Below, piece by piece: positions 8,196-15,897 of a stretch of 64,000 nucleotides of DNA. The stretch is from assembly GCA_944385545.1 (NCBI GenBank), contig CALWXQ010000002.1:1-64000 (forward strand), written 5' to 3'. The position numbers and the translations under genes were made by a program. The notes below the pieces were generated by a model. The model was not told the DNA's origin, ran no database searches, and saw only the letters and a list, made by a program, of their open reading frames with translations. This DNA comes from an uncultured Oscillospiraceae bacterium. GTDB taxonomy: Bacteria > Bacillota > Clostridia > Oscillospirales > Oscillospiraceae. Position 1 is the stretch's first letter, and every line of letters starts with the position of its first letter.

Positions 8196-9017
8196 ATGTA
8201 CAGAAGAAATGCCCTTGCGATCACCGCACTGATCCTGATATTGGCTCTGGTTTGCGCTGCCTGCGGCGGCGGGGATGAGGCAACCTCCCCGTCCGGCGAC
8301 CAGACTCTGCCTACCGGCCAGCCCCTTGGCCTGTCCGACTGTGAGCTTACCGCCAGCACCTGGAGCAGCCCCAACGGCGCCACCGTCCACCTCAGCGCCG
8401 TCCCCTTAGGCTATGACCAAGGCCAGAGCGCCGAGTTCGTGGTTCGTCTGGACGGGGATGAGGCCTTCCGCGGCCCCTGTGAATGGACCGGCAGCAGCTA
8501 CACCGCCTCCGCAGATTTGAACGCTGCCGACGGTTATTGCTACTACGTAGTCCTTACCTCCCCCTCCGGCGAACAGCTGGAGCTTCCGGTGAACACCCCC
8601 AGCGAACCCACCGACGAGGCGCTGATCAATATGAGCGACGCCTTGAACGCCTACTGCGAGCTGGTCATTGACGATTCCAGCCAGAACGGCAGCGATCTGA
8701 CCATCACCGGTACCGCCCGGATTCAGCCCCCCCGGATCTACAACGCCGGCGCGCCGATCACCTGCGACAAGGCCGAGCTGGTGCTGACCTTCAACGGTGA
8801 GCAGACCCAGCGGGTGGATCTCACCGTCCCCGAGCGGGGCGACGGCGGTCTGTACGAATTCTCCGTCAGCGGCACCACCTTCAAGGTGCCCTCCATGGAG
8901 GACGATCAGCAGCTGATCCTTCAGCTGGATGTAACCCTCTCCAACGGGCAGGCCCTCAGTTCCCCCGGTTGTTGCTGGTTCTATAACGACGGTCAGCTGA
9001 TCCTGGCCGTAGGCTGA
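8196..9017 (+). CDS. secreted lipoprotein of unknown function
   Basis: 273 residues. A basic N-terminus and hydrophobic segment (about residues 8-22) end in CAAC followed by Gly residues and a Ser/Thr/Pro-rich spacer, so the protein is probably lipidated and held on the outer face of the membrane. The rest is beta-rich in appearance, with repeated short strands, and I recognise no enzyme motif. The cysteine at -3 of the lipobox is unusual. It has AGGAGG before its start, its own promoter and its own terminator, so it is a single-gene unit. Confidence 0.7.
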   Translation: MYRRNALAITALILILALVCAACGGGDEATSPSGDQTLPTGQPLGLSDCELTASTWSSPNGATVHLSAVPLGYDQGQSAEFVVRLDGDEAFRGPCEWTGSSYTASADLNAADGYCYYVVLTSPSGEQLELPVNTPSEPTDEALINMSDALNAYCELVIDDSSQNGSDLTITGTARIQPPRIYNAGAPITCDKAELVLTFNGEQTQRVDLTVPERGDGGLYEFSVSGTTFKVPSMEDDQQLILQLDVTLSNGQALSSPGCCWFYNDGQLILAVG

Positions 9018-9037
9018 TCCACCGGGTCCGCGTTTGT

Positions 9038-9070
9038 CGGCGGCTCCCCACCGGGAGCCGCCGTTTTTTT
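9038..9070 (+). terminator. intrinsic terminator of the lipoprotein gene
   Basis: CGGCGGCTCCC pairs with GGGAGCCGCCG around CACC, followed by seven T. Confidence 0.95.
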
Positions 9071-9221
9071 CGGAAGAAGCCGCTCTTTCCCGATTCCCGC
9101 CGGTGTTTTCCCCTGCTGAGGGCGAATTATGTGAACTTCCGCATTTTCCACAAATTTGCGCACGACTATTTTCTTTTTATGTGAATACTATAAAAAAGTT
9201 GAAAAAAACCGTATTTTGAGA

Positions 9222-9250
9222 TTGATTTTACAGGCAATCTATCTTACAAT
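9222..9250 (+). promoter_or_regulatory. sigma-A promoter of trmL (and possibly pgk)
   Basis: TTGATT (9222-9227), 17 bases, TACAAT (9245-9250), inside an AT-rich stretch (about 9120-9290) that otherwise holds no gene. Confidence 0.7.
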
Positions 9251-9309
9251 AAACATTGAGCGGATTTTGAAATCGGAAGTTCTCCGCGTTTCGACTGAGG
9301 TGATGGCTG

Positions 9310-9792
9310 TTGCTGAATATCGTGCTGGTGGAGCCGGAGATCCCCCAGAACTGCGGGAACATCGCCCGCACCTGCGCCGCCACCGGAGCAAGGCTTCATC
9401 TGATCCGTCCGCTGGGCTTTGATATCTCCGAGCGGGCCGTTCGCCGGGCGGGTCTGGACTACTGGTCTATGGTAGAGGTCTTCGATTACGAAAACTTAGA
9501 CAACTTTTTCGCCCGCAACCAGGTGCAGCAAATGTGGTGCCTTTCCACCAAGGCGCCCAGGTGCTATACGGAAGCGGTTTTTCAGGACGGCTGCTACCTG
9601 TTCTTCGGCAAGGAGACCAAGGGGCTCCCGGAGCAGTTCCTGGCCGAGCACTACCAGCAGTGCCTGCGCATTCCCATGCGGCAGCAGGCCCGGAGCCTGA
9701 ACCTGAGCAACTGTGTGGCAATCACCGTCTATGAAGCGCTGCGTCAGCTCTCATTCCCGGAGCTGAAGGATTTCGGAACCATGCGAGTGTAA
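9310..9792 (+). CDS. trmL: tRNA (cytidine(34)-2'-O)-methyltransferase TrmL
   Basis: 160 residues, a minimal SPOUT methyltransferase consisting only of the knotted domain. Family motifs are EPEIPQNCGNIARTCAATGA near the N-terminus, FGKETKGLP in the middle, and IPMRQQARSLNLSNCVAI near the C-terminus. It methylates the wobble base of certain leucine tRNAs. The start is TTG at 9310, with GAGG 9 bases upstream; the ATG at 9303 is in another frame. It is followed by pgk after 39 bases. Confidence 0.88.
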   Translation: MLNIVLVEPEIPQNCGNIARTCAATGARLHLIRPLGFDISERAVRRAGLDYWSMVEVFDYENLDNFFARNQVQQMWCLSTKAPRCYTEAVFQDGCYLFFGKETKGLPEQFLAEHYQQCLRIPMRQQARSLNLSNCVAITVYEALRQLSFPELKDFGTMRV

Positions 9793-9831
9793 CTCGCAAG
9801 ATCATTTATATGTTATTATGGAGGGTTAACC

Positions 9832-11031
9832 ATGAACTACAACAAGAAGTCCATTGAGGACATTGCGGTAGCCGGCAAGCGGGTGCTGTGCCGCTGCGAC
9901 TTCAACGTTCCCACCAAAAACGGCGTCATCACCTCTGACAAGCGTATCGTGGCCGCTATGCCCACCATCCGCTACCTGGTTGATCAGGGCGCTAAGGTCA
10001 TCCTCTGCTCCCACATGGGCAAGCCCAAGGGAGAATATAAGCCTGAGCTGAGCCTGAAGGTGGTTGCCGACCGGCTGAGCCAGCTGCTGGGCAAGGAAGT
10101 CATCATGGCCTCCGACGTGGCCGGCGCCGACGCCCAGGCCAAGGCCGCCGGGCTGAAGGACGGCGACGTGATGCTGCTGGAGAATACCCGTTTCGAAAAG
10201 GGCGAGACCAAGAACGATCCCGCTCTGAGCAAGGCCCTGGCCGATCTGGCGGAGATCTTTGTCAACGACGCCTTCGGCACCGCCCACCGCGCCCACGCCT
10301 CCACCGCGGGTGTGGCCGACTATCTGCCCGCCGTCAGCGGCTACCTGGTGCAGAAGGAAGTTTCCATCATGGGCAAGGCCCTGTCCAACCCCGAGCGTCC
10401 CTTCGTGGCTATCCTGGGCGGCGCCAAGGTTTCCGACAAGCTCAACGTCATCAACAACCTGCTGGAGAAGGTGGACACCCTGATTATCGGCGGCGGTATG
10501 GCCTATACCTTCCAGGCTGCCAAGGGCAGCACCGTAGGCAAGTCCCTGCTGGACGAGAGCAAGATCGACTACTGCAAGGAAATGATGGCCAAGGCCGAGG
10601 CCAAGGGCGTTCAGCTGCTGCTGCCCGTGGACGTGGTGGTTGCCGACGCCTTCCCCTCCCCCATTGACGGCCCCATTGACGTTGCCACCGTGGCTGCCGA
10701 CGCCATCCCCGACGACAAGGAAGGCCTGGATATCGGCGAGCAGACCTGCCAGCTCTTTGCCGACGCTGTGAAGAACGCCAAGACCGTGGTTTGGAATGGC
10801 CCCATGGGCGTGTTTGAGAACCCCACCCTGGCCAAGGGCACCATCGCCATGGCCCAGGCTCTGGCCGATTCCGACGCCGTGACCATCGTCGGCGGCGGCG
10901 ACTCCGCTGCCGCCTGCGAGCAGCTGGGCTTCGCGGACAAAATCACCCACATCTCTACCGGCGGCGGCGCCTCTCTGGAATTCCTGGAGGGCCTGGAACT
11001 GCCCGGCATTGCCTGCCTGGAAGACAAGTAA
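9832..11031 (+). CDS. pgk: phosphoglycerate kinase
   Basis: 399 residues, full length. It converts 1,3-bisphosphoglycerate and ADP to 3-phosphoglycerate and ATP. The N-terminal signature RCDFNVP, the substrate histidine and arginine regions, and the nucleotide loop VGGGDSAAA near residue 355 with [12 protein letters not shown] at the end are all present. It lies upstream of tpiA in a glycolytic pair; a strong hairpin sits in the 152-base gap. Confidence 0.97.
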   Translation: MNYNKKSIEDIAVAGKRVLCRCDFNVPTKNGVITSDKRIVAAMPTIRYLVDQGAKVILCSHMGKPKGEYKPELSLKVVADRLSQLLGKEVIMASDVAGADAQAKAAGLKDGDVMLLENTRFEKGETKNDPALSKALADLAEIFVNDAFGTAHRAHASTAGVADYLPAVSGYLVQKEVSIMGKALSNPERPFVAILGGAKVSDKLNVINNLLEKVDTLIIGGGMAYTFQAAKGSTVGKSLLDESKIDYCKEMMAKAEAKGVQLLLPVDVVVADAFPSPIDGPIDVATVAADAIPDDKEGLDIGEQTCQLFADAVKNAKTVVWNGPMGVFENPTLAKGTIAMAQALADSDAVTIVGGGDSAAACEQLGFADKITHISTGGGASLEFLEGLELPGIACLEDK

Positions 11032-11051
11032 TTGTCATATCTCTGTAAACC

Positions 11052-11086
11052 GGCTCCGGCGCGTCCGTCCAGAGTGGACGCGCCGG
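11052..11086 (+). promoter_or_regulatory. GC-rich hairpin between pgk and tpiA
   Basis: CTCCGGCGCGTCC pairs with GGACGCGCCGGAG. There is no T-run, so it looks like an mRNA-stability or processing structure rather than a terminator. Confidence 0.45.
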
Positions 11087-11183
11087 AGATCCCCAATCCC
11101 ACGCCCATCACCTGTCGGTGATGTAACTACGCAAAACCGCATCGGGCCGCTGGCTTTGATGTTTCAATAAAGGAGAAAAGAAA

Positions 11184-11960
11184 ATGAACAGAAAGTATCG
11201 TAAAACCGTTATCGCCGGTAACTGGAAGATGAATAAGACTCCATCCGAAACCAAGGAGTTCATGGGCCAGCTGAAGGCCATTATGCCCAAGGGCCGTTGG
11301 TGTGACGTTGCCCTGTGTGTCCCCGCCGTATGCATCCCTGCCGCCGTACGCGCCATGCGGGAGACCCGGGTGGGCATTGGCGCCGAGAACTGCAACGCCA
11401 ACCCCTCCGGCGCTTACACCGGTGAGATCTCCACTTCCATGCTCACCGACGCCGGCTGCAAATATGTGATCATCGGCCACTCCGAGCGCCGCGCCATGGG
11501 CGAAACCGACGCCGACGTCAACGCCAAGGTTCTGGCCGCTCTGGAAGCCGGCCTGATCCCCATCATGTGCTGCGGCGAGAGCCTGGAGCAGCGGCAGAAC
11601 GGCGTCACCGCCGAGTGGATCACCATGCAGATCAAGCTGGGTCTGAAGGACGTTCCCGAGGAGAAAATCCGCAAGGTCATCATCGCCTACGAACCCATCT
11701 GGGCCATCGGCACCGGCCTGACCGCCACCCCCGAGCAGGCTGAAGAGGTCTGCGAAATGATCCGCACCGTGGTGCGCAAGCTCTACAGCTCCAAGAACGC
11801 CCGGGCCATTTCCATCCTCTACGGCGGCTCCATGAACGAGAAGAACGCCTTCGAACTGTTGGCCCAGCCGGACATCGACGGCGGCCTGATCGGCGGCGCT
11901 TCCCTGGTGCCTGAGAAGTTTGTTAAAATCATCGAGGCGGCAAATCAGCCCACCGTGTAA
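11184..11960 (+). CDS. tpiA: triosephosphate isomerase
   Basis: 258 residues. It interconverts dihydroxyacetone phosphate and glyceraldehyde 3-phosphate. GNWKMN carries the catalytic lysine, GHSERR the electrophilic histidine, and AYEPIWAIGTG the catalytic glutamate; the C-terminal LYGGS phosphate loop is intact. AAAGGAG lies just before the start. Confidence 0.97.
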   Translation: MNRKYRKTVIAGNWKMNKTPSETKEFMGQLKAIMPKGRWCDVALCVPAVCIPAAVRAMRETRVGIGAENCNANPSGAYTGEISTSMLTDAGCKYVIIGHSERRAMGETDADVNAKVLAALEAGLIPIMCCGESLEQRQNGVTAEWITMQIKLGLKDVPEEKIRKVIIAYEPIWAIGTGLTATPEQAEEVCEMIRTVVRKLYSSKNARAISILYGGSMNEKNAFELLAQPDIDGGLIGGASLVPEKFVKIIEAANQPTV

Positions 11961-11973
11961 TCCATAACGCTTT

Positions 11974-12003
11974 CAGGGCATCTGCGGCTTCGCAGGTGCC
12001 CTG
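11974..12003 (+). terminator. terminator-like hairpin after tpiA
   Basis: CAGGGCATCTGCG pairs with CGCAGGTGCCCTG around GCTT, followed by TCTTTCCCTTT. Confidence 0.6.
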
Positions 12004-12029
12004 TCTTTCCCTTTGGAGGTATTTTTTCC

Positions 12030-13064
12030 ATGGAAACCTTACTCCTTCCTGGAGCGGATCCCGCCACCGCCGCCGTTGCCGCCGCGCTGATCCGTCAGGG
12101 CCAGCTGGTGGCGATCCCAACGGAGACCGTCTACGGTCTGGGGGCGGACGGCCTGAACGAAGAAGCCGTGGCCCGGATCTTTGCGGCAAAGGGGAGGCCC
12201 CAGGACAATCCCCTGATCCTGCACATCTGCGGCCCGGAGCAAATGGAGCAGTTCTGCCATCACATCCCCCAAAAGGCCTATGACCTGGCGGAGGCCTTCT
12301 GGCCCGGCCCGCTGACCATGGTACTCCCCGCCAGAAAAACCGTACCAAAACGCACCACCGGCGGGCTGGATACCGTTGCCATCCGCTGCCCGGACACCTC
12401 TGTGACCCGGGAGATCATCCGTCTGTCCGGCGTGCCCATTGCGGCTCCCTCCGCGAATCTCTCCGGCAAGCCATCCACCACCACGGCGGAGCACGTCCTC
12501 CATGACCACAACGGCAAGATCGCCGCCGTGGTGGACGGCGGCCCCTGCCGGGTGGGGGTGGAGTCCACCATTGTGGATCTGACGGAGGATCGGCCCCGGC
12601 TGCTGCGTCCCGGCGGCGTAACCCCGGAGCAGCTCATCGCCGTGCTGGGCGATCTGGTGGTGGACAAAGCGGTCACCGCTCAGGTGGACAAGGACGCGGT
12701 GGTCAAGGCCCCGGGGATGAAATACCGGCACTACGCCCCTTCGGAGCCGGTGGTCATCGTCTCCGGCAGTCGGGAAAAGGCCGCCGCATATATCCGCCGC
12801 CACTTTGTCCCCGGGGATCGGGTGCTGTGCTTCCAGGAGGAGCTTCCCCTGTATGAAGGCTGCAGCCCTCTGTCCTACGGTCGGGAGGCTGACGTGAACA
12901 CCCTGTCCGCCGGCCTGTTTGCCGCGCTGCGGGAACTGGACGATCCTGCCATCCATCAGGTCTACGCCCGGTGCCCGGTGGGCGGCGGGGTGGCCTACGC
13001 CGTTCAGAACCGGCTGAAAAAAGCCGCCGCCTTTCACATCGTTGACGCGGAGGCAGAGGAATGA
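12030..13064 (+). CDS. sua5: L-threonylcarbamoyladenylate synthase (Sua5 type)
   Basis: 344 residues. It makes threonylcarbamoyl-AMP from threonine, bicarbonate and ATP, the first step of the t6A modification at A37 of ANN-decoding tRNAs. The N-terminal YrdC domain (about 15-205) has PTETVYGLG and PSANLSGKPS; the added C-terminal Sua5 domain (about 225-340) identifies the long Sua5/YwlC form rather than TsaC. GGAGG precedes the start. Its stop overlaps the coaE start as ATGA, so translation is coupled. Confidence 0.93.
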   Translation: METLLLPGADPATAAVAAALIRQGQLVAIPTETVYGLGADGLNEEAVARIFAAKGRPQDNPLILHICGPEQMEQFCHHIPQKAYDLAEAFWPGPLTMVLPARKTVPKRTTGGLDTVAIRCPDTSVTREIIRLSGVPIAAPSANLSGKPSTTTAEHVLHDHNGKIAAVVDGGPCRVGVESTIVDLTEDRPRLLRPGGVTPEQLIAVLGDLVVDKAVTAQVDKDAVVKAPGMKYRHYAPSEPVVIVSGSREKAAAYIRRHFVPGDRVLCFQEELPLYEGCSPLSYGREADVNTLSAGLFAALRELDDPAIHQVYARCPVGGGVAYAVQNRLKKAAAFHIVDAEAEE

Positions 13065-15079
13065 TCCTGGGAATCACCGGCGGTACCGGCTGCGGAAAAA
13101 CCACTCTGCTGCGGCTTATCGGCCGGCAGGGCGGCCTTGTGCTGGACTGCGACGCCATCTATCACCGGCTCCTGGAGTCAGACGAGGCACTTTTGGCCGC
13201 CATTGACCACCGGTTCCCCGGCGTGGTGGAGCAAGGCGTGCTCCATCGAAAAAAGCTGGGGGCAATGGTCTTTTCCGACGAACAGGCCCTGGCGGATCTG
13301 AACCGCATCACCCACAGCGCCGTCCACAGCCAGGTGCTCGCCCTTCTGACGCCGCCTCCGGCTTTGGCCGCCATCGACGCCATCGCCCTTTTGGAAAGCG
13401 GCATGGATCGGCTGTGCGACGTGACGGTAGCGGTCACCGCCCCCACCCAGGCGCGGATCCGGCGGCTCATGGCCCGGGACGGCATTTCGGAGAGCTACGC
13501 CCGCAGCCGTATCGCCGCCCAGCATCCGGAAAGCTGGTACCGGCAGCGCTGTGACTATGTGCTGGAAAACGATGGGGATGAAGCGCAATTTTATCGGAAA
13601 TGTCTTGTTTTTTTACAACAAATCGGTATAATGGAATCGTCCGGGGCTGTTTCTCGGACATACAGACAGATCACAGATAAAGGAGATATGGATATGACCA
13701 CTGATGAACTGCGTCAATCCCTGCTGATGCAGCCTAAGAACGGCCTGACCCGGCTCAGCGACCAGCAGCGGGCCGATATGGAAGCTTACTGCCGCCGGTA
13801 CATGGCCTTTATGGACGCCTGCAAGACCGAGCGGGAGGCCACCGCCTGGGCCGTCCGGGAGGCGGAAAGCCGAGGCTTTCAGCCCTTCACTTCCGGCATG
13901 ACGGTCAAGCCCGGGGATAAGATCTACTACAATAACCGGGACAAGGCCATTGCCCTAGCTGTAGTGGGCACCGAGTCCCTGGCCAAGGGCGTGAACATCT
14001 GCGCCGCCCATGTGGATTCCCCCCGGCTGGATTTGAAGCCCACCCCGCTGTACGAGGACGCGGAGTTGGCATTCTTCAAGACCCATTACTACGGCGGCAT
14101 CAAGAAGTATCAGTGGACTACCATCCCCCTGGCCATCCACGGCGTGGTGTACCGCAAGGACGGCTCTGTCATCACCGTCACCATAGGCGAGGAGGATTCC
14201 GATCCGGTGCTGATGGTCACGGATCTGCTGCCCCACCTGGCCGCCGACCAGATGCAGAAGACCATGGCCAAGGGCATCGAAGGCGAGCAGCTGAACGTGG
14301 TGCTGGGCAGCCAGCCCCTGGAGGGCGAAGGCGCCGACCTGGTGAAGCTGAACATCATAAAGCTGCTGAATGAGAAGTACGGCCTGATCGAAGCCGACTT
14401 CCACTCCGCCGAGCTGACGGTGGTGCCTGCCGGCAAGTGCCGGGAGGTGGGCCTGGATCGCAGCCTCCTGGGCGCTTACGGCCATGACGACCGGGTCTGC
14501 GCCTATGCGGAACTGGAGGCCCTGTTTACCCTGGAGCAGCCTGCCAAAACCGCAGTGTGCATCCTGGCGGACAAGGAGGAGATCGGCTCCGTTGGCGTCA
14601 GCGGCATGCTCAGCCACTACTTTGAGCACTTTATGGGCGGCCTGTGCGATGCACAGAACGTTAAACTGGAGGACTGCCTGGCAGCTTCCTTCTGCCTCTC
14701 CGCCGACGTGACCAACGCCTTCGACCCCAACTTCCCCGAGGTCAGCGACCGGCGGAACAATGCCTTCGTCAACTACGGCGTAGCCATCTGCAAGTACACC
14801 GGCTCCCGGGGTAAGGGCGGCTGTTCCGACGCCTCCGCCGAGGCCATGGGCCATGTCCGCACCACCTTGGACAACGCCGGGGTGATCTGGCAGCTGGCTA
14901 CCCTGGGCAAAGTGGATCAGGGCGGCGGCGGCACCGTGGCGGCCTACATGGCCAACCGGAACATCGTCACCGTGGATGCCGGCGTGCCGGTGCTGAGCAT
15001 GCACGCCCCCATGGAGCTGGTCTCCAAGCTGGATTGCTACGAGACCATGCTTGCCTGCAAAGCCATCTATCTGGCGTAA
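13061..15079 (+). CDS. coaE: dephospho-CoA kinase in one open frame with an M18 peptidase
   Basis: The first about 195 codons are CoaE, which phosphorylates dephospho-CoA in the last step of CoA synthesis: P-loop GGTGCGKT, DCDAIYH, the LLESG region and the lid with RxRRLMARD. A normal CoaE would stop near 13640. Here no stop occurs, and the frame continues through a roughly 20-residue linker into a complete M18 aminopeptidase, giving 672 residues. Promoter-like and ribosome-binding sequences lie at the junction, so the peptidase is probably also made separately (next entry). Either coaE lost its stop or this is a true fusion; known CoaE proteins are about 200 residues. The start overlaps the sua5 stop by 4 bases. 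Confidence 0.75.
   Translation: MILGITGGTGCGKTTLLRLIGRQGGLVLDCDAIYHRLLESDEALLAAIDHRFPGVVEQGVLHRKKLGAMVFSDEQALADLNRITHSAVHSQVLALLTPPPALAAIDAIALLESGMDRLCDVTVAVTAPTQARIRRLMARDGISESYARSRIAAQHPESWYRQRCDYVLENDGDEAQFYRKCLVFLQQIGIMESSGAVSRTYRQITDKGDMDMTTDELRQSLLMQPKNGLTRLSDQQRADMEAYCRRYMAFMDACKTEREATAWAVREAESRGFQPFTSGMTVKPGDKIYYNNRDKAIALAVVGTESLAKGVNICAAHVDSPRLDLKPTPLYEDAELAFFKTHYYGGIKKYQWTTIPLAIHGVVYRKDGSVITVTIGEEDSDPVLMVTDLLPHLAADQMQKTMAKGIEGEQLNVVLGSQPLEGEGADLVKLNIIKLLNEKYGLIEADFHSAELTVVPAGKCREVGLDRSLLGAYGHDDRVCAYAELEALFTLEQPAKTAVCILADKEEIGSVGVSGMLSHYFEHFMGGLCDAQNVKLEDCLAASFCLSADVTNAFDPNFPEVSDRRNNAFVNYGVAICKYTGSRGKGGCSDASAEAMGHVRTTLDNAGVIWQLATLGKVDQGGGGTVAAYMANRNIVTVDAGVPVLSMHAPMELVSKLDCYETMLACKAIYLA
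13605..13632 (+). promoter_or_regulatory. internal promoter at the coaE/peptidase junction
   Basis: TTGTTT (13605-13610), a 16-base spacer, TATAAT (13627-13632), inside the open frame and about 60 bases before the peptidase start. Confidence 0.6.
13694..15079 (+). CDS. M18-family aspartyl-type aminopeptidase
   Basis: 461 residues from ATG 13694, which has AGGAG 8 bases upstream; the ATG at 13688 is only 2 bases from it. M18 enzymes are cytoplasmic, two-zinc aminopeptidases that take N-terminal residues (often acidic ones) from peptides. The family's metal and catalytic sites are visible: AAHVDSPRLDLKP, the glutamates of LADKEEIGSVG, the aspartate of SADVTNAFDPNF, and the C-terminal histidine of MHAPMELVS. 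It shares its frame with coaE upstream. A hairpin terminator follows. Confidence 0.9.
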   Translation: MTTDELRQSLLMQPKNGLTRLSDQQRADMEAYCRRYMAFMDACKTEREATAWAVREAESRGFQPFTSGMTVKPGDKIYYNNRDKAIALAVVGTESLAKGVNICAAHVDSPRLDLKPTPLYEDAELAFFKTHYYGGIKKYQWTTIPLAIHGVVYRKDGSVITVTIGEEDSDPVLMVTDLLPHLAADQMQKTMAKGIEGEQLNVVLGSQPLEGEGADLVKLNIIKLLNEKYGLIEADFHSAELTVVPAGKCREVGLDRSLLGAYGHDDRVCAYAELEALFTLEQPAKTAVCILADKEEIGSVGVSGMLSHYFEHFMGGLCDAQNVKLEDCLAASFCLSADVTNAFDPNFPEVSDRRNNAFVNYGVAICKYTGSRGKGGCSDASAEAMGHVRTTLDNAGVIWQLATLGKVDQGGGGTVAAYMANRNIVTVDAGVPVLSMHAPMELVSKLDCYETMLACKAIYLA

Positions 15080-15086
15080 GCCTTTC

Positions 15087-15119
15087 TTCGGCGGCCCTTT
15101 TCCGGGCCGCCGAAGCTGT
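15087..15119 (+). terminator. terminator after the M18 peptidase
   Basis: TTCGGCGGCCC pairs with GGGCCGCCGAA, followed by GCTGTTTTG. Confidence 0.65.
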
Positions 15120-15143
15120 TTTGCGTCGTGCCTGCCTTTGCTA

Positions 15144-15172
15144 TTGACAAAAGCCCCGCCTTCGTGTATAAT
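15144..15172 (+). promoter_or_regulatory. perfect consensus sigma-A promoter of queT
   Basis: TTGACA (15144-15149), 17 bases, TATAAT (15167-15172): a full match to consensus. Such strength fits a gene whose output is set downstream by a riboswitch. Confidence 0.9.
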
Positions 15173-15188
15173 ACCGCCGTAACTTCAT

Positions 15189-15227
15189 AGGACAGTTCGT
15201 GACCATCCTGTCGGTAAACAAAACTAG
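15189..15227 (+). ncRNA. probable preQ1-I type riboswitch aptamer
   Basis: About 10 bases after the expected transcription start. A short stem, GACAG/CTGTC, closes a loop TTCGTGACCATC. It is followed by the A-rich tail GTAAACAAAACTAGG, close to the class I preQ1 tail as I remember it. The gene below is queT, a queuosine-precursor importer, and two terminators lie in between. I could not confirm the pseudoknot pairing by eye. Confidence 0.6.
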
Positions 15228-15238
15228 GGATTTTGGAT

Positions 15239-15265
15239 GGGCGTTGTTGCGCCCGTTTTGTTTTT
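15239..15265 (+). terminator. first leader terminator of queT
   Basis: GGGCG pairs with CGCCC around TTGTTG, followed by GTTTTGTTTTT. It probably forms the expression platform of the riboswitch. Confidence 0.7.
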
Positions 15266-15291
15266 ATGGGCGCGAACTGCGCCCATTTTTT
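15266..15291 (+). terminator. second leader terminator of queT
   Basis: ATGGGCGC pairs with GCGCCCAT around GAACT, followed by a T-run. It ends about 20 bases before the queT start and repeats the GGGCG core of the first terminator. Confidence 0.75.
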
Positions 15292-15311
15292 ATGGTTAAG
15301 GAGAGTTTCCC

Positions 15312-15818
15312 ATGAGCAAGCGTGTCCGTTACCTGACCCACGGCGCCATCATCGCCACCTTGTACGCGGTACTGACCCATATGCAGAACCTTCTCGTTCC
15401 CGGCAGCGCCACCTGGATGAGCCAGCTGCGCCTGTCGGAGGCCCTGTGTGTGCTGGCCTTTTTCACTCCCGCCGCCGTTCCGGGGCTGACCCTGGGCTGT
15501 CTGGCATTCAACCTCACCTTTTCCGCCGCCCTGCCCCTGGACTTCCTGGTGGGATCCCTGGCTACCCTGCTGGCGGCCCAGGGGATGTGGATGTGCAGAA
15601 ACATCACCGTCAAAGGCTACCCGCTTCCGGGCATGGTCATGCCCGCCCTGACCAACACGATTCTGGTAGGCTGGGAACTGTCGGTGTACATCGGCGGCGG
15701 CTTCTGGGTCAACGCCCTGTCCGTGGCGCTGGGAGAGCTGATCGTGCTGCTGGTTTTGGGCAGCGTGATATACTGGGCGCTGAAGCGCCGGAAACTGGAA
15801 AAATTGTTTTCGAAATAA
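15312..15818 (+). CDS. queT: QueT-type queuosine precursor transporter
   Basis: 168 residues with about five hydrophobic segments, matching the QueT (COG4708) S-component family that partners an energising ECF module to import preQ1/preQ0 for queuosine in tRNA. The conserved N-terminal part HGAIIATLYAVLT and the motif RLSEALCVLAFF are typical. AAGGAG lies 8 bases before the ATG. It is under a perfect promoter with a riboswitch-like leader. A MATE exporter gene follows with its own promoter. Confidence 0.85.
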   Translation: MSKRVRYLTHGAIIATLYAVLTHMQNLLVPGSATWMSQLRLSEALCVLAFFTPAAVPGLTLGCLAFNLTFSAALPLDFLVGSLATLLAAQGMWMCRNITVKGYPLPGMVMPALTNTILVGWELSVYIGGGFWVNALSVALGELIVLLVLGSVIYWALKRRKLEKLFSK

Positions 15819-15830
15819 GGAAAAAAGCCC

Positions 15831-15858
15831 TTGCACTTTTAGAAAAAAACAGTATAAT
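15831..15858 (+). promoter_or_regulatory. sigma-A promoter of the MATE gene
   Basis: TTGCAC (15831-15836), 16 bases, TATAAT (15853-15858). Confidence 0.75.
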
Positions 15859-15897
15859 GTACCCAGCTTATTATAATTTTCTAAGAGGTGTTCCATT

